Positions 9,179 through 18,369 are shown, counted from the first letter of the stretch. The stretch: DNA of 64,000 nucleotides from Nitrospirota bacterium (GCA_009773415.1 WSNO01000010.1:1-64000); one strand, 5' to 3'. Notes: generated by a model not told the origin, from the sequence alone. Numbers and translations are program-made.

Positions 9179-9186
9179 AAGGCACT

Positions 9187-10110
9187 GTGGGAATTGTTTT
9201 CTTCGGAACGCCGCGCTTTGCGGTTCCTTCTCTCCAGGCGGTTCTCGACGCAGGAGAAGGGGTTGCTCTTGTCATATCGCAGCCTGACAAGCCGAAAGGG
9301 CGCGGGCATGCGCTCTCGGCTCCGCCGGTAAAAGAACTCGCCCTTCAACACGGCATCCCGGTTGTGCAGCCGGCCAGAATGCGCGACCCTGAACTGCTGG
9401 CCCAGCTTCGCTTCTGTCGGCCTGAATTTATCGTCGTCGTGGCGTATGGACGTATCCTGCCCGCAGAAATACTGAACATACCTGCGCGTGGCTGCATCAA
9501 CGTGCATGGCTCTCTTTTGCCGCGCTATCGCGGCGCCGCGCCAATCCAGTGGGCGATTATCAACGGCGATCAGGAGACCGGCGTCTGCACCATGCTTATG
9601 GATGAAGGACTCGATACCGGGCCTGTTTTGCTCTGTGAGAGCATGCCGATAGGCGCGGATGATACCGCCGCATCGCTTTTTGAAAAACTGTCTGTGCTGG
9701 GCGCGCAGACGCTTGTCAGAACGCTCCGGGGTCTGCGTGCGGGAACGGTTGTGCCGAAGCCGCAGGAAGGCGCCGTCATCTTCGCGCCTCCGCTGAAGAA
9801 AGAAGATGGCCGAATCGACTGGACACGACCTGCAGCTGCAATCGCACGTCAGGTGCGAGGCATGTATCCGTGGCCCTCTGCGTACTTTTATCTCGGCGGC
9901 GAACGACTGAAGGTAACAAAGGCTCATGCCGAGCCGGGGTCGGCTGCACCGGGACTGATCGTAAAAGCGTCGTTCAGCGTGCTGCGGATCGGGACCGGCG
10001 GCGGGCTGCTTGAGATCGACGAACTGCAGCCGGACGGAAAAAAACCGATGTCTGCTGCAGCCTATCTTGCAGGCAGGAAGCTTCAGGAAGGCAATGAAAC
10101 GATTTCTTAG
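9187..10110 (+). CDS. fmt: Methionyl-tRNA formyltransferase
   Basis: This 307-residue enzyme transfers a formyl group from 10-formyl-tetrahydrofolate to initiator Met-tRNA. It has the hydrolase-like core with NVHGSLLPRYRGAAP (105-119); catalytic Asn105, His107 and Asp143 (in GLDTGP) are present. The C-terminal tRNA-binding domain starts near 205. The start is GTG, chosen because MGIVFFGTPRFA matches the family N-terminus exactly. The end overlaps the next gene by 17 bases. Confidence 0.96.
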   Translation: MGIVFFGTPRFAVPSLQAVLDAGEGVALVISQPDKPKGRGHALSAPPVKELALQHGIPVVQPARMRDPELLAQLRFCRPEFIVVVAYGRILPAEILNIPARGCINVHGSLLPRYRGAAPIQWAIINGDQETGVCTMLMDEGLDTGPVLLCESMPIGADDTAASLFEKLSVLGAQTLVRTLRGLRAGTVVPKPQEGAVIFAPPLKKEDGRIDWTRPAAAIARQVRGMYPWPSAYFYLGGERLKVTKAHAEPGSAAPGLIVKASFSVLRIGTGGGLLEIDELQPDGKKPMSAAAYLAGRKLQEGNETIS

Positions 10111-10615
10111 AGGCTTGCTGCTCAAGATTGTCTATCCTTTGATGATGCTGCTTGCCGCATTCATAAAAGGCAGTCGCGAGGGTTTTCAGCTCTGGACGAT
10201 TCGCATGAACAACCGGCTGGTCGGTGCGGATACGGTACACGCGAGCAATATTCTTCTTCTCCTTCCGCACTGTCTTCAGATTGCCGACTGCGATGTTCGC
10301 ATTACGCACAACATTCAGAACTGCAAGCGCTGCGGACGATGCGAGATCAAGGATCTCATCGGCATTGCCGAAGAAAGCGGGTTGAAGCTGTTTGTCGCCA
10401 CCGGCGGTACGATCGCACGTCGCATTGTGAAAGATGCGCGGCCTGATGCGATTATTGCCATAGCGTGCGAGCGTGATCTCAGCAGCGGCATTGTCGACAC
10501 CTATCCGATGCCGGTGATCGGCATTCTGAACGAGCGTCCTCACGGACCGTGCCTGAATACCCAGGTTGACATCGAAAAAGTAAAAGAGACAATCCGCGCG
10601 ATGGCCAAAAAATGA
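10094..10615 (+). CDS. DUF116 family protein with CxxCxxC cluster
   Basis: This 173-residue protein has a hydrophobic N-terminus (7-24) and then a soluble domain with five cysteines (60, 66, 77, 80, 83), three of them as NCKRCGRC, suggesting a metal or Fe-S site. A Gly-rich GGTIARR stretch and the pattern AIACERDLSSGI are typical of DUF116. The longer frame starting at 10010 lies inside fmt; the ATG at 10094 gives the family's normal N-terminus. DUF116 genes commonly sit beside fmt and rsmB in related bacteria, but the activity is not known to me. Confidence 0.85.
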   Translation: MKRFLRGLLLKIVYPLMMLLAAFIKGSREGFQLWTIRMNNRLVGADTVHASNILLLLPHCLQIADCDVRITHNIQNCKRCGRCEIKDLIGIAEESGLKLFVATGGTIARRIVKDARPDAIIAIACERDLSSGIVDTYPMPVIGILNERPHGPCLNTQVDIEKVKETIRAMAKK

Positions 10616-10679
10616 AATTCATTCATTTGACGGGGGAAGTTACTGCTTATGATGGACGTGCTTCAAAAGGAGCGCGAAC

Positions 10680-11996
10680 ATGACGCCGCGTCAATTGGCG
10701 CTGAAGGTGCTTGAAGATATCTTTCAGACCGGACTGAAGCCGAAGCAGTCGCTTGATGCGGCCGGCGCGGGGCTTGAGGAGCGCGATCGTGCTTTTCTGA
10801 TGCAGCTTGTCTACGGCGTACTGCGATATCGTGACTGCTTGGACTGGCTTCTTTCAGGCTTTCTGACCCGTCCTGAGGGGCTGGGGGCAAAGACTATCGA
10901 CAACCTCCGGATGGCGGTTTATCAGATAGAGTTCATGCGGGTTCCGGAGTGGGCGGCTGTGGACGAGGCGGTAACGCTTGAGAAGCGGCTTCGCGGCAAG
11001 CATGGGCTGGTGAATGCGGTGCTCCGAAGTTTCCTCCGGAAAAGGCCTTCGCTGCCGGATCCACTTGATGATCTTTCCGGCACAGTGCTCGCTATGAGAA
11101 GCTCTCATCCGCTATGGCTGGTGCAACGATGGATTAAGCGGTTTGGCATTATGGATGCGGCGGCGCTCTGTGAGGCGAACAACGCAATTCCGTCGATTGC
11201 TCTGCGGGTATCAGTCCCTGCACAGCGGGAGGATGCCATAGCATCGCTCGCCGCAAAGGGCATCGCTGCGCGTCCTTCCCAAATATCTCCTGCAGGCATT
11301 GTTCTGGAGGGGACTGCCCGCTTTGAGGATATTGAGGATGCGATGTCGTGCCCATATTTTGTGCAGGATGAGGCTGCCCAAATGGTGAGCATGTTGCTCG
11401 CTCCGGAGCCGGGACAGCGGATTCTGGACGCCTGCTCAGCACCCGGCGGAAAGGCTACGCATCTTGCCGAAATCATGCAGGACAGGGGCGAAGTTGTTGC
11501 CGTCGATCAGGACGACGGGCGACTCAAACTGCTTCGGGAGAATATCATTCGGCTCGGTCTGCATTCTGTCACGGTTTGTGCTGCAGATGCGTTTTCTTTT
11601 TCTGACGCATCAGGCTTTGACCATGTTCTGGTTGATGCTCCTTGTTCGGCGCTCGGCACCATTCGCCGCAATCCGGACGTCAGGTATCGTCACACCCTTG
11701 CGGATCTTCTCCGCCTGCAGCATACACAGATGCGCATGCTTTCCCGTCTTTCAGGACTGGTGCGGGAGGGAGGGACAGTCGTCTATGCGGTTTGCTCGAC
11801 AGAGCCGGAGGAAGGGGAAGACGTTGTCCGCTTTTTTTTGCAGGAGCATGCGAATTTTAGTATTATAAAGGGCGAATCTCCTGCCCTGAAAACGTTCTTT
11901 TTGGAAGACGACAAGGGCTTTGCTGGTTACCGGACGTTTCCGCACCGTGACGGCATGGATGGATTTTACGCGGCCCGGCTGAAGCGACTACGATGA
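10680..11996 (+). CDS. rsmB: 16S rRNA cytosine-967 C5-methyltransferase
   Basis: This 438-residue RsmB/Sun protein has an N-terminal NusB-like RNA-binding domain (about 1-130) and a C-terminal SAM-dependent methyltransferase. The SAM motif is DACSAPGGK (250-258). The two catalytic cysteines are Cys322 in DAPCSALG and Cys372 in AVCSTEPEE. The enzyme methylates C967 of 16S rRNA. The TGA overlaps the ATG of the next gene by four bases, so it is cotranslated with the PASTA protein. Confidence 0.95.
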   Translation: MTPRQLALKVLEDIFQTGLKPKQSLDAAGAGLEERDRAFLMQLVYGVLRYRDCLDWLLSGFLTRPEGLGAKTIDNLRMAVYQIEFMRVPEWAAVDEAVTLEKRLRGKHGLVNAVLRSFLRKRPSLPDPLDDLSGTVLAMRSSHPLWLVQRWIKRFGIMDAAALCEANNAIPSIALRVSVPAQREDAIASLAAKGIAARPSQISPAGIVLEGTARFEDIEDAMSCPYFVQDEAAQMVSMLLAPEPGQRILDACSAPGGKATHLAEIMQDRGEVVAVDQDDGRLKLLRENIIRLGLHSVTVCAADAFSFSDASGFDHVLVDAPCSALGTIRRNPDVRYRHTLADLLRLQHTQMRMLSRLSGLVREGGTVVYAVCSTEPEEGEDVVRFFLQEHANFSIIKGESPALKTFFLEDDKGFAGYRTFPHRDGMDGFYAARLKRLR

Positions 11997-12529
11997 ACAG
12001 ATGGATGAAAATACCGCTGTATGGCTTGTTGATGATCCTCTTCGGGATCCTGTCGGGCTATCTTACCTTCACGCTGCTTACCATGAACCGCACTGTCGAT
12101 GTTCCGGATCTGCGCGGCAAAGGCATGGTAGAGGCCAATGATCTGCTTCGCAGCAAGAACCTTTACATACGCTTGGAAGGCGATGATTATGATGCTTCCG
12201 TTCCGCAGGGCTTTATTGTCAGACAGAGCATTCCTGCAGGCGGTCAGGTAAAGCAAGGGCGAGAGATTGGGATTATACTCAGCCGGGGATCCCGTATTGC
12301 ATTCGTGCCTGATGTTGTCGGTCAGACTATTGAGCAGGCTGAGACTGTTTTGCAGCCCCGTGGCATAAAAATCAGCAAGGTTGTGTATGTCCGCTCGGAC
12401 TCAGCGCCGAAAGATACCATCATTGCCCAGAGACCGGAACCACTGGAACGCGGCGGGGAGCAGTTCAGCGTTCTGGTGAGCCTTGGCGATACTGAAGCCA
12501 AGCCGGACAAAAAGGAGGATTCTCAATGA
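11993..12529 (+). CDS. Membrane-anchored PASTA-domain protein
   Basis: This 178-residue protein has one N-terminal membrane helix (about 8-28) and two PASTA domains (about 33-100 and 101-168), each opening with V-P-D/VPDV and containing a G-x-x-x-x-x-A repeat. PASTA modules bind peptidoglycan fragments or act as spacers in penicillin-binding proteins and Ser/Thr kinases; here neither catalytic partner is present. It overlaps both rsmB and rpe by four bases. A small cell-wall-binding protein is the likely product; its role is unknown. Confidence 0.85.
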   Translation: MNRWMKIPLYGLLMILFGILSGYLTFTLLTMNRTVDVPDLRGKGMVEANDLLRSKNLYIRLEGDDYDASVPQGFIVRQSIPAGGQVKQGREIGIILSRGSRIAFVPDVVGQTIEQAETVLQPRGIKISKVVYVRSDSAPKDTIIAQRPEPLERGGEQFSVLVSLGDTEAKPDKKEDSQ

Positions 12530-13185
12530 TAAAAATAGCGCCGTCCATACTTTCAGCCGATTTTGCGCGGCTGGGGGAAGAAATAGAAGCCGCAGCGCGC
12601 GCGGGAGCCGACTGGCTGCATGTGGACGTCATGGACGGGCACTTTGTTCCGAACATGACCATCGGTCCTCTTGTGGTCGAGGCGCTCAAAAAGAGAACAG
12701 CCCTGCCGCTTGATGTTCATCTCATGATTGAGCAGCCGGACCGCTATCTGCAGGATTTTACGGATGCCGGAGCAGACTATCTCACCGTTCATGCAGAAGC
12801 GTCAGTGCATCTTCACCGCTCGGTTCAGCACATCAAGGAGCTTGGCGTGAAGGCGGGTGTTTCTCTGAACCCCGCGACTCCGCTGTCCGTGCTTGAGTGT
12901 ATACTGCCGGACCTCGACATGGTGCTGCTGATGTCGGTGAACCCCGGTTTCGGCGGTCAGAAATTCATTCCCTTCGTCATGGAGAAAATACGCACACTGA
13001 AACGGATGATTGCGGAGTGCGGGTCGCTGGCGCTTATCGAAGTTGATGGCGGCGTAAAGCCTGATAATGCCCGCGCGGTAGCAACTGCAGGAGCTGACGT
13101 TCTTGTTATGGGGTCAGCATTTTTCGGGGCTGATGATTACGAGCTGCTCATGAAAACACTTCGCACAACGCTGGAGGGGTGCTGA
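12526..13185 (+). CDS. rpe: Ribulose-phosphate 3-epimerase
   Basis: This 219-residue TIM-barrel enzyme interconverts ribulose 5-phosphate and xylulose 5-phosphate in the pentose phosphate pathway. The family metal site is visible: His32 and Asp34 in [13 protein letters not shown], His65 in DVHLM and Asp174 in EVDGG. The phosphate-binding SVNPGFGGQ loop is also present. It overlaps the PASTA gene (ATGA) and its TGATG junction leads straight into the TPR gene. Confidence 0.97.
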   Translation: MIKIAPSILSADFARLGEEIEAAARAGADWLHVDVMDGHFVPNMTIGPLVVEALKKRTALPLDVHLMIEQPDRYLQDFTDAGADYLTVHAEASVHLHRSVQHIKELGVKAGVSLNPATPLSVLECILPDLDMVLLMSVNPGFGGQKFIPFVMEKIRTLKRMIAECGSLALIEVDGGVKPDNARAVATAGADVLVMGSAFFGADDYELLMKTLRTTLEGC

Positions 13186-14279
13186 TGGAAAAGAGGATTG
13201 CCTCGCTCATGGTGTCTGCGGAAGCGCTCCGCGAGCGCTCCAACTATCCTGCGAGCCTGAAGCTGTTCCGTCTGGCGCTTGCGCTCTGTCGCCGCAGAGA
13301 GCATCTGCAGGGTGTTCTTGATTCTCTCATCGCCATTGGGGACATCTGCCGCATGACCGGCGCGTTTGATGCGGCAATCAGCACCTATTCAGAGGCGCTC
13401 GACATGTGCCGTGCGCTTGATGATGAACTTGCCGCCGCCGATACGCTGGCAGGCATCGGACTCTCATACCGCGCTTTAGGCAAGTGGGAGCAGGCAATCA
13501 GGTTCACTGAAGAGGCCCGGGCAATCTATCATGAAGCAAAAGATTTAAAAGGCATTGCATTTTCTATCTGGGCGGAGGCGGGAGCGCTCCGGTTCGGCGG
13601 CAAGGTTCCTGAGGCGATTCGCCGTTTTGCAGAATCAAAAAAAATGTTTGAAAAGGCCCGGTTCACTCCGGGGATTGCCTATTCACTATGCGGGCTTGGC
13701 GGCACAAACCGGCTTGCAGGCAATTTTGCTGCGTCGCTTTCTTTTTACAGCGAGGCAAATGATCTGTTTCGTGTCCTGAAAGATCGGTTCGGACAGGCTT
13801 ATTCATACTGCGGACTCGGCAATGCCCACCGGATGGCCTGCGATTTCCGCGCCTCCCTGAAATATTTTCGCAAGGCCGAAAAGCTCTATGCCGCATTTGG
13901 CGATATTGTCAGCTTTTCCTATACACTCTGGAGCATGGCTTCTCTTTTCACCATGACCGGAAAGCTCGATGATGCCAAAGACTGCATTGCCCGCGCGCAG
14001 AAAAACTTCCGCAAGACCAAAGATCCGCGCGGGCTTATTTATTGCCAACTGACGCTTGGCCAGATGGACTTTTTGAAGGGGAGAAAAGCATCGTCAATCC
14101 GCAGGTTCAAGGCAGCCTTTACCGAAGCTGAGCATTTCGGATTTGCGCTTGAACGATGTCATGCAGAGGCGCTGCTCGCTATCGCTTCTGGCGACGGGCT
14201 TGGGACGGCAAAAAAGACCTGCTACCGGAAAATAGGCGTGAACCTCGACTGTCTGAGCATTCCGTTCAATATTCCGTAA
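13185..14279 (+). CDS. Tetratricopeptide-repeat protein
   Basis: This 364-residue soluble protein is built almost entirely of about eight TPR-like helix pairs, with recurrent G-x-x-x-R/A-x-x-G-x-F/L spacing (for example IGLSYRALGKWEQAI, CGLGGTNRLAGNFAAS, CGLGNAHRMACDFRAS). Repeats of roughly 40 residues resemble the NPHP3/Rapsyn kind of TPR. The ATG at 13185 (TGATG overlap with rpe) is preferred over the GTG two codons earlier because GGAGGGG precedes it. It has no signal peptide. Only a protein-binding scaffold role can be suggested. Confidence 0.8.
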   Translation: MEKRIASLMVSAEALRERSNYPASLKLFRLALALCRRREHLQGVLDSLIAIGDICRMTGAFDAAISTYSEALDMCRALDDELAAADTLAGIGLSYRALGKWEQAIRFTEEARAIYHEAKDLKGIAFSIWAEAGALRFGGKVPEAIRRFAESKKMFEKARFTPGIAYSLCGLGGTNRLAGNFAASLSFYSEANDLFRVLKDRFGQAYSYCGLGNAHRMACDFRASLKYFRKAEKLYAAFGDIVSFSYTLWSMASLFTMTGKLDDAKDCIARAQKNFRKTKDPRGLIYCQLTLGQMDFLKGRKASSIRRFKAAFTEAEHFGFALERCHAEALLAIASGDGLGTAKKTCYRKIGVNLDCLSIPFNIP

Positions 14280-14284
14280 GCTGC

Positions 14285-14833
14285 ATGTCGATAACGGTTT
14301 TTACACTGCCGAACGTCATAACATCAATCCGGATTCTTCTGATCCCGGCTTTTGTCATTGCGATCCTCTACGGCAGCTATCCGGAAGCGGCCGTCTTTTT
14401 TATCGCAGCCAGCGTTTCTGACGCCGTCGACGGCTGGATTGCGCGTACCTGGAACCAGCGGAGCGAACTCGGAGTGTTTCTCGATCCCGCCGCGGACAAA
14501 TGCCTCATGATTGCGTCGTTTGTTCTTTTTGCTTCATTCGGCTGGGTTCCGCTCTGGCTGGCGCTTACGCTTATCGGGCGCGATTTGGTGATTGTTCTCG
14601 GATGGGTGTTTATAATGAAAGTGCATGGTCTGACAAAGGTGTCGCCGACGATGGCCGGCAAGACGGCTATTGCATCGGAAATGGTGCTTCTTTCCTATAT
14701 TTTGCTCTGGCTGAATATTCCGTCCTTGCCGGAGCCGATGGTATGGATGTTTGTCGTCGTTGCCGTTCTTTCCGTGGCATCAGGGCTGCAATATATATAC
14801 AGGGGGCTGGAGCAGACGCGTGAAAAACGTTAA
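14285..14833 (+). CDS. pgsA: CDP-alcohol phosphatidyltransferase (PgsA-like)
   Basis: This 182-residue membrane enzyme carries the complete CDP-alcohol phosphotransferase signature: Asp46, Asp49, Gly50, Ala53, Arg54, Gly63, Asp67 and Asp71. It has about five membrane helices. It most likely makes phosphatidylglycerolphosphate from CDP-diacylglycerol and glycerol 3-phosphate, though the exact acceptor cannot be fixed from sequence. The start at 14285 matches the family's FTLPNVITSIR opening; the longer frame from 14156 lies inside the TPR gene. Its end overlaps the DUF512 gene by 14 bases. Confidence 0.9.
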   Translation: MSITVFTLPNVITSIRILLIPAFVIAILYGSYPEAAVFFIAASVSDAVDGWIARTWNQRSELGVFLDPAADKCLMIASFVLFASFGWVPLWLALTLIGRDLVIVLGWVFIMKVHGLTKVSPTMAGKTAIASEMVLLSYILLWLNIPSLPEPMVWMFVVVAVLSVASGLQYIYRGLEQTREKR

Positions 14834-16139
14834 CGCGGTGGAAATAGAGACAGTCGAGCCGGGCAGCCTTGCGGAACAGTCCGGAATCCGGGCAGGTGAC
14901 CGGCTGGTTTCATTGAACCGGAGACGGGTCCGTGATGCCATAGATCTGCTTTTCTACGGCAGCGAACCTGAACTCAGGCTTGCGATACAGCGCGGAGACA
15001 AACAGATTTCCTGTTATATAGACCGGGGGGAGGGGGACGGAAAAGGGCTTGGCATTTCGCTTAAGCCGCTCCGCGTCAAAACCTGCGGAAATAAATGCAT
15101 CTTCTGTTTTGTCATGCAGCTTCCGAAGGGACTGCGGAAGGCGCTTTACCTGAAGGATGAGGATTACCGGTTTTCGTTTCTCTACGGAAATTATATTACC
15201 CTCACCAATCTCACGCGTGATGAGCGGAAGCGGATAGTTGAACAGCATCTGAGCCCGTTGTATATTTCGGTACATGCAACTGACATGGCGGTAAGACGTA
15301 TATTGCTCGGCAACGAATCTGCGCCGGACATACTCAAGGAGCTAAAGTATTTTGCCGGGCACGGCATCCGGATGCATACGCAGATCGTACTCTGTCCCGG
15401 ATATAACGACAAAAAAATTCTCTCTTCGACGATCAACGATCTTTATAAGCTTTATCCTTATATCCAATCCATCGCGATTGTTCCTGTGGGACTGACGGAA
15501 CATCGCCGGAAGCCGCTCACTCCGGTAAACAGGGCGGATGCTGCGGACGCGCTCGGCATTGTTCATCGCTTTCAGGCGAGATTCCGGCGCAAGCACGGAG
15601 AAGGAATTGTATATGCTGCGGATGAATTATACCTTAAGGCCGGGCTGGACATTCCTCCTTATAAACAGTACGATGAACTTTCACAGGTAGAAAACGGCAT
15701 CGGCCTCATAGCGCTTTTCCGGCACCAGGCCCGCAGGCTAAAAATACCGCAGTTCGCGCCGAAACGACGTTTTGTGACATTTACCGGCACGTCATTCGCG
15801 CCTTTTCTTGAAGTTTTTGCCGAGAGACTTCGTCGCCACGGCGTCGATCTTCAGGTTATTCCGGTTGAGAATACCTTTTTCGGGAAAAGCGTTACAGTCG
15901 CGGGACTCCTGACCGGCCGTGATGTGATGAAAGCTCTTTCCGGGTGCCTTCATAAGGACGACATCCTCCTTATTCCCGATGTCGTCATGCGGGAAGGAGA
16001 TCAGATTTTTCTGGACGATGTGGCGCTGAATGACGTGGAAGACATTCTCGGTGTGCGTGCCCTGCTCGTCGCGGCGACGCCGCAGGGGTTGCTTGAAGGA
16101 ATACAAAAAAGTATAGAGTCCGTAAGGAGGATATCGTGA
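14820..16139 (+). CDS. PDZ / radical-SAM DUF512 family protein
   Basis: This 439-residue protein opens with a PDZ-like domain (about 5-60, EPGSLAEQSGIRAGD). A radical-SAM-type CxxxCxxC site follows (Cys89, Cys93, Cys96), then LPKGLRKALYLKDEDYRFSF and YGNYITLTNL, the hallmark of DUF512. The family is widespread in anaerobes and its reaction is unsettled as far as I know. The GTG start at 14820 is chosen because the PDZ begins there and the upstream part of the longer frame lies inside pgsA. It overlaps the next gene by four bases. Confidence 0.9.
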   Translation: MKNVNAVEIETVEPGSLAEQSGIRAGDRLVSLNRRRVRDAIDLLFYGSEPELRLAIQRGDKQISCYIDRGEGDGKGLGISLKPLRVKTCGNKCIFCFVMQLPKGLRKALYLKDEDYRFSFLYGNYITLTNLTRDERKRIVEQHLSPLYISVHATDMAVRRILLGNESAPDILKELKYFAGHGIRMHTQIVLCPGYNDKKILSSTINDLYKLYPYIQSIAIVPVGLTEHRRKPLTPVNRADAADALGIVHRFQARFRRKHGEGIVYAADELYLKAGLDIPPYKQYDELSQVENGIGLIALFRHQARRLKIPQFAPKRRFVTFTGTSFAPFLEVFAERLRRHGVDLQVIPVENTFFGKSVTVAGLLTGRDVMKALSGCLHKDDILLIPDVVMREGDQIFLDDVALNDVEDILGVRALLVAATPQGLLEGIQKSIESVRRIS

Positions 16140-17347
16140 AGAAAAACAATCATGCAGGATGCATTGCTCTTTTCTGTGCAGCTCTTTTTGTGGGTGCATT
16201 TGTTGCCGAGGCCGCTGAGAAGCCTCTGCCGACCGTCTACTGGATGAGCATTGCGACCACAAATCAGACGATGCCGGGGATGCCGCGGGAGATACCGGCG
16301 GGGATGCTGGGCGGACTGGGGGGCGGTCCGAAAAAAACGATGCTTCTCCAGATGAACTCTCCACGGCAATTACCGCCGAATCCCGCAGCAACTCATGACA
16401 TCCCCGTTGGCATGAGCATGGGCGCGACGCTCCCGCTGATGATTCCGCAGCAAGAGAAACCGCAGCGTCATGACTATGAACAGGCTGAAGAGCGCGTTGA
16501 AAAGGAACGTATGCGCATTCTTGTCTATTGGGGGTGCAATGATACCGTCAGGCCGGGACAACCGAAGGTGATTGATACTGCATCAATGAGTCCTGGCGAA
16601 ATAAGCCGCGCCATGCGCACAGGCGTCATTACGGCTCAGGTGCCGCCCGCGCCGGGACGTATGCGCATTTATGCAGAATGGCCGAATCTGAAGAATTCGC
16701 TTCAGGTGCCATCCGATAGTTCACTGGTCGGTGAGCATTTCGTGAACGGCAACTATACGCCGGATATCCGGTTTGCCATCGGCTCAACGCACGACTTTCT
16801 TGCCCCGGTTGAGTTTAACGGGCTAACCGGCGGACTATCTGACAGCATTGTATTTAACTGGCGCAGGATTCCGAATTCGCTTGGGTATTTCAGTACCGTC
16901 ATGGCTCATACAAAGAACAAGGAAATGATTGTCTGGTCATCAAGCGAGTCGTATATGCTCGGCTGGCAGCTGATGGATTATGTCTCCTCTCCAGATGCGC
17001 GGCGACTGGTGCGAGATAGGATTGTCATGAAACCGGATCAGATCTCGTGCCGGATTCCGAAGGGCATATTCAGCAACGCTGACGGAGCAATGCTTCAGTT
17101 TATAGCATACGGAGAAGATCTGCATTTCGGCTATCCGCCGAAACCGAAGGATCCTATCTGGGGTGTCAGGGTTCGCTCGAAATCGACCGGGATGATTCCG
17201 CTTGGGATGGAAACGGACCAACGGAGCGGACGCGGTCGCTCCGACGAAACACAGGCTGATACGCCGCAGCTGAAGGAACAGCCTGAAACTGAGCGTCCTT
17301 CTGGTCCGAATCCGCTGAACACGATTCGCGGACTGTTCGGGTTCTAA
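16136..17347 (+). CDS. Secreted Met/Pro-rich protein of unknown function
   Basis: This 403-residue protein has a signal peptide (1-26, cut after AEA). A Met-, Gly- and Pro-rich stretch (about 35-100) comes next, then a folded domain with the motif VYWGCNDTVRPGQP, a Pro-rich RMRIYAEWPN segment and several aromatic strands. The last 50 residues are polar and probably disordered, ending in GLFGF. I recall similar YWGC-x-x-x-x-x-GQP proteins in other Gram-negative bacteria, annotated only as hypothetical. It overlaps the DUF512 gene (ATGA-type) and is one base from aroE, so it is cotranscribed with metabolic genes despite being exported. Confidence 0.75.
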   Translation: MKKNNHAGCIALFCAALFVGAFVAEAAEKPLPTVYWMSIATTNQTMPGMPREIPAGMLGGLGGGPKKTMLLQMNSPRQLPPNPAATHDIPVGMSMGATLPLMIPQQEKPQRHDYEQAEERVEKERMRILVYWGCNDTVRPGQPKVIDTASMSPGEISRAMRTGVITAQVPPAPGRMRIYAEWPNLKNSLQVPSDSSLVGEHFVNGNYTPDIRFAIGSTHDFLAPVEFNGLTGGLSDSIVFNWRRIPNSLGYFSTVMAHTKNKEMIVWSSSESYMLGWQLMDYVSSPDARRLVRDRIVMKPDQISCRIPKGIFSNADGAMLQFIAYGEDLHFGYPPKPKDPIWGVRVRSKSTGMIPLGMETDQRSGRGRSDETQADTPQLKEQPETERPSGPNPLNTIRGLFGF

Positions 17348-17348
17348 C

Positions 17349-18206
17349 GTGGCGGCTGTGGAGCAGGTGTCGCATATCAGCGGCAAGACGCGCATTGCAG
17401 CTCTGCTCGGTCATCCGGTCGGGCATACTCTGTCGCCACGCATGCAGAACGCCGCGTTTCGTGCTGCCGGTCTGGATTGCTGCTATGTTGCATTTGATGT
17501 ACAGCCTTCTTCCCTGCCGGATGCTGTGCTGGGTATGCGCGCACTGGGTTTGTTGGGGGCGAACGTGACCATTCCGCACAAGGAATCGGTTTTGGCGCTG
17601 CTGGACGAAGTAGACAGTGAAGCGATTTTTATCGGCGCCGTAAACACCATTGTGAACCGTGAAGGGCGCCTCTGCGGTTACAACACCGACGGGCGAGGAT
17701 TTATGCGCTCGCTTGCCGATGAGAATATCGCTGCGGCGGGGAAGCAGGTGCTGCTCCTTGGCGCTGGCGGGGCCGCCCGCGCTGTCGGCTACTATCTTGC
17801 GCGGGAGGCTGCTGAACTTGTCATAGCAAACCGGACCCCGGAGAAGGCTCAACGCCTTGCCGCTGACCTTGAGGGGTTGGGTGCCGGTGTGAAGGGCGTT
17901 TCAATGACGGACATTCAGAATGCTGTCTTTCTTGACGGGATGGACATCATTATCAATGCGACTTCGGCTGGTCTCAATCACTCTGACCCTCCGCTCATCG
18001 AAAGCTCGCTGTTCAATGAGCGCCATGTTGTCTGCGATCTGATTTATCGGGATACCCCGCTGATTCTGGGAGCCCGTCATGCAGGGGCGCGAACCCTGAC
18101 TGGTCGGGGCATGCTTCTTTGGCAGGGGGTGCTTGCCTTTGAACTCTGGACGACGCTGCCTGCTCCCGTAGATGTTATGAGGAAGGCGCTTCTGGATAGC
18201 CGATAG
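17349..18206 (+). CDS. aroE: Shikimate 5-dehydrogenase
   Basis: This 285-residue enzyme reduces 3-dehydroshikimate to shikimate with NADPH in aromatic amino acid synthesis. Substrate and catalytic motifs are complete: GHPVGHTLSPRMQN (21-34), NVTIPHK (72-78, catalytic Lys78), AVNT (97-100) and NTDG (112-115, catalytic Asp114). The Rossmann GAGGAAR loop follows near 138. The start is GTG at 17349. It ends the series that began with mlaE or def; a weak terminator-like hairpin follows. Confidence 0.96.
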   Translation: MAAVEQVSHISGKTRIAALLGHPVGHTLSPRMQNAAFRAAGLDCCYVAFDVQPSSLPDAVLGMRALGLLGANVTIPHKESVLALLDEVDSEAIFIGAVNTIVNREGRLCGYNTDGRGFMRSLADENIAAAGKQVLLLGAGGAARAVGYYLAREAAELVIANRTPEKAQRLAADLEGLGAGVKGVSMTDIQNAVFLDGMDIIINATSAGLNHSDPPLIESSLFNERHVVCDLIYRDTPLILGARHAGARTLTGRGMLLWQGVLAFELWTTLPAPVDVMRKALLDSR

Positions 18207-18241
18207 ATATAGTGCAGCAAGCAGCAAGCGCGAGAATCAGT

Positions 18242-18273
18242 GAAACTTTTCTATCGGTAGTTTCCGGGTTTTT
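18242..18273 (+). terminator. Weak terminator candidate after aroE
   Basis: Six-base arms GAAACT (18242-18247) and AGTTTC (18259-18264) with an 11-base loop are followed by CGGG and seven T residues. The stem is short and AT-rich, so it may be inefficient. The gap up to lptC (163 bases) also holds the promoter signals listed next. Confidence 0.4.
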
Positions 18274-18309
18274 TTGAATGAATGTTGCCAGCTCATCCAT
18301 TTTTAAGTT

Positions 18310-18323
18310 GGCATGGAATTAGC
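18310..18323 (+). promoter_or_regulatory. Possible sigma54 (-24/-12) promoter of lptC
   Basis: TGGCATGGAATTAGCA has the essential GG (18310-18311) and GC (18322-18323) separated by exactly 10 bases, as in sigma54 promoters. The -12 half is TAGC instead of TTGC. It lies upstream of an operon that contains rpoN itself, so autogenous control is conceivable. Single-site evidence only. Confidence 0.35.
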
Positions 18324-18334
18324 ATGCAGTTTGC

Positions 18335-18363
18335 TTTACACCTCCGGTGCAGTGTGGTAATAT
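18335..18363 (+). promoter_or_regulatory. Possible sigma70 promoter of lptC
   Basis: TTTACA (18335-18340) and TAATAT (18358-18363) are separated by 17 bases, a good sigma70-type match. The predicted transcription start would fall at or next to the lptC ATG (18370), implying a leaderless or nearly leaderless mRNA if it is used. Confidence 0.45.
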
Positions 18364-18369
18364 TGGAAT

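Noticed and set aside
9154-10125. 323-residue minus-strand frame opposite fmt
   Set aside because: It is antisense to a complete methionyl-tRNA formyltransferase with all catalytic residues; the Arg/His/Cys-rich content fits a shadow frame.
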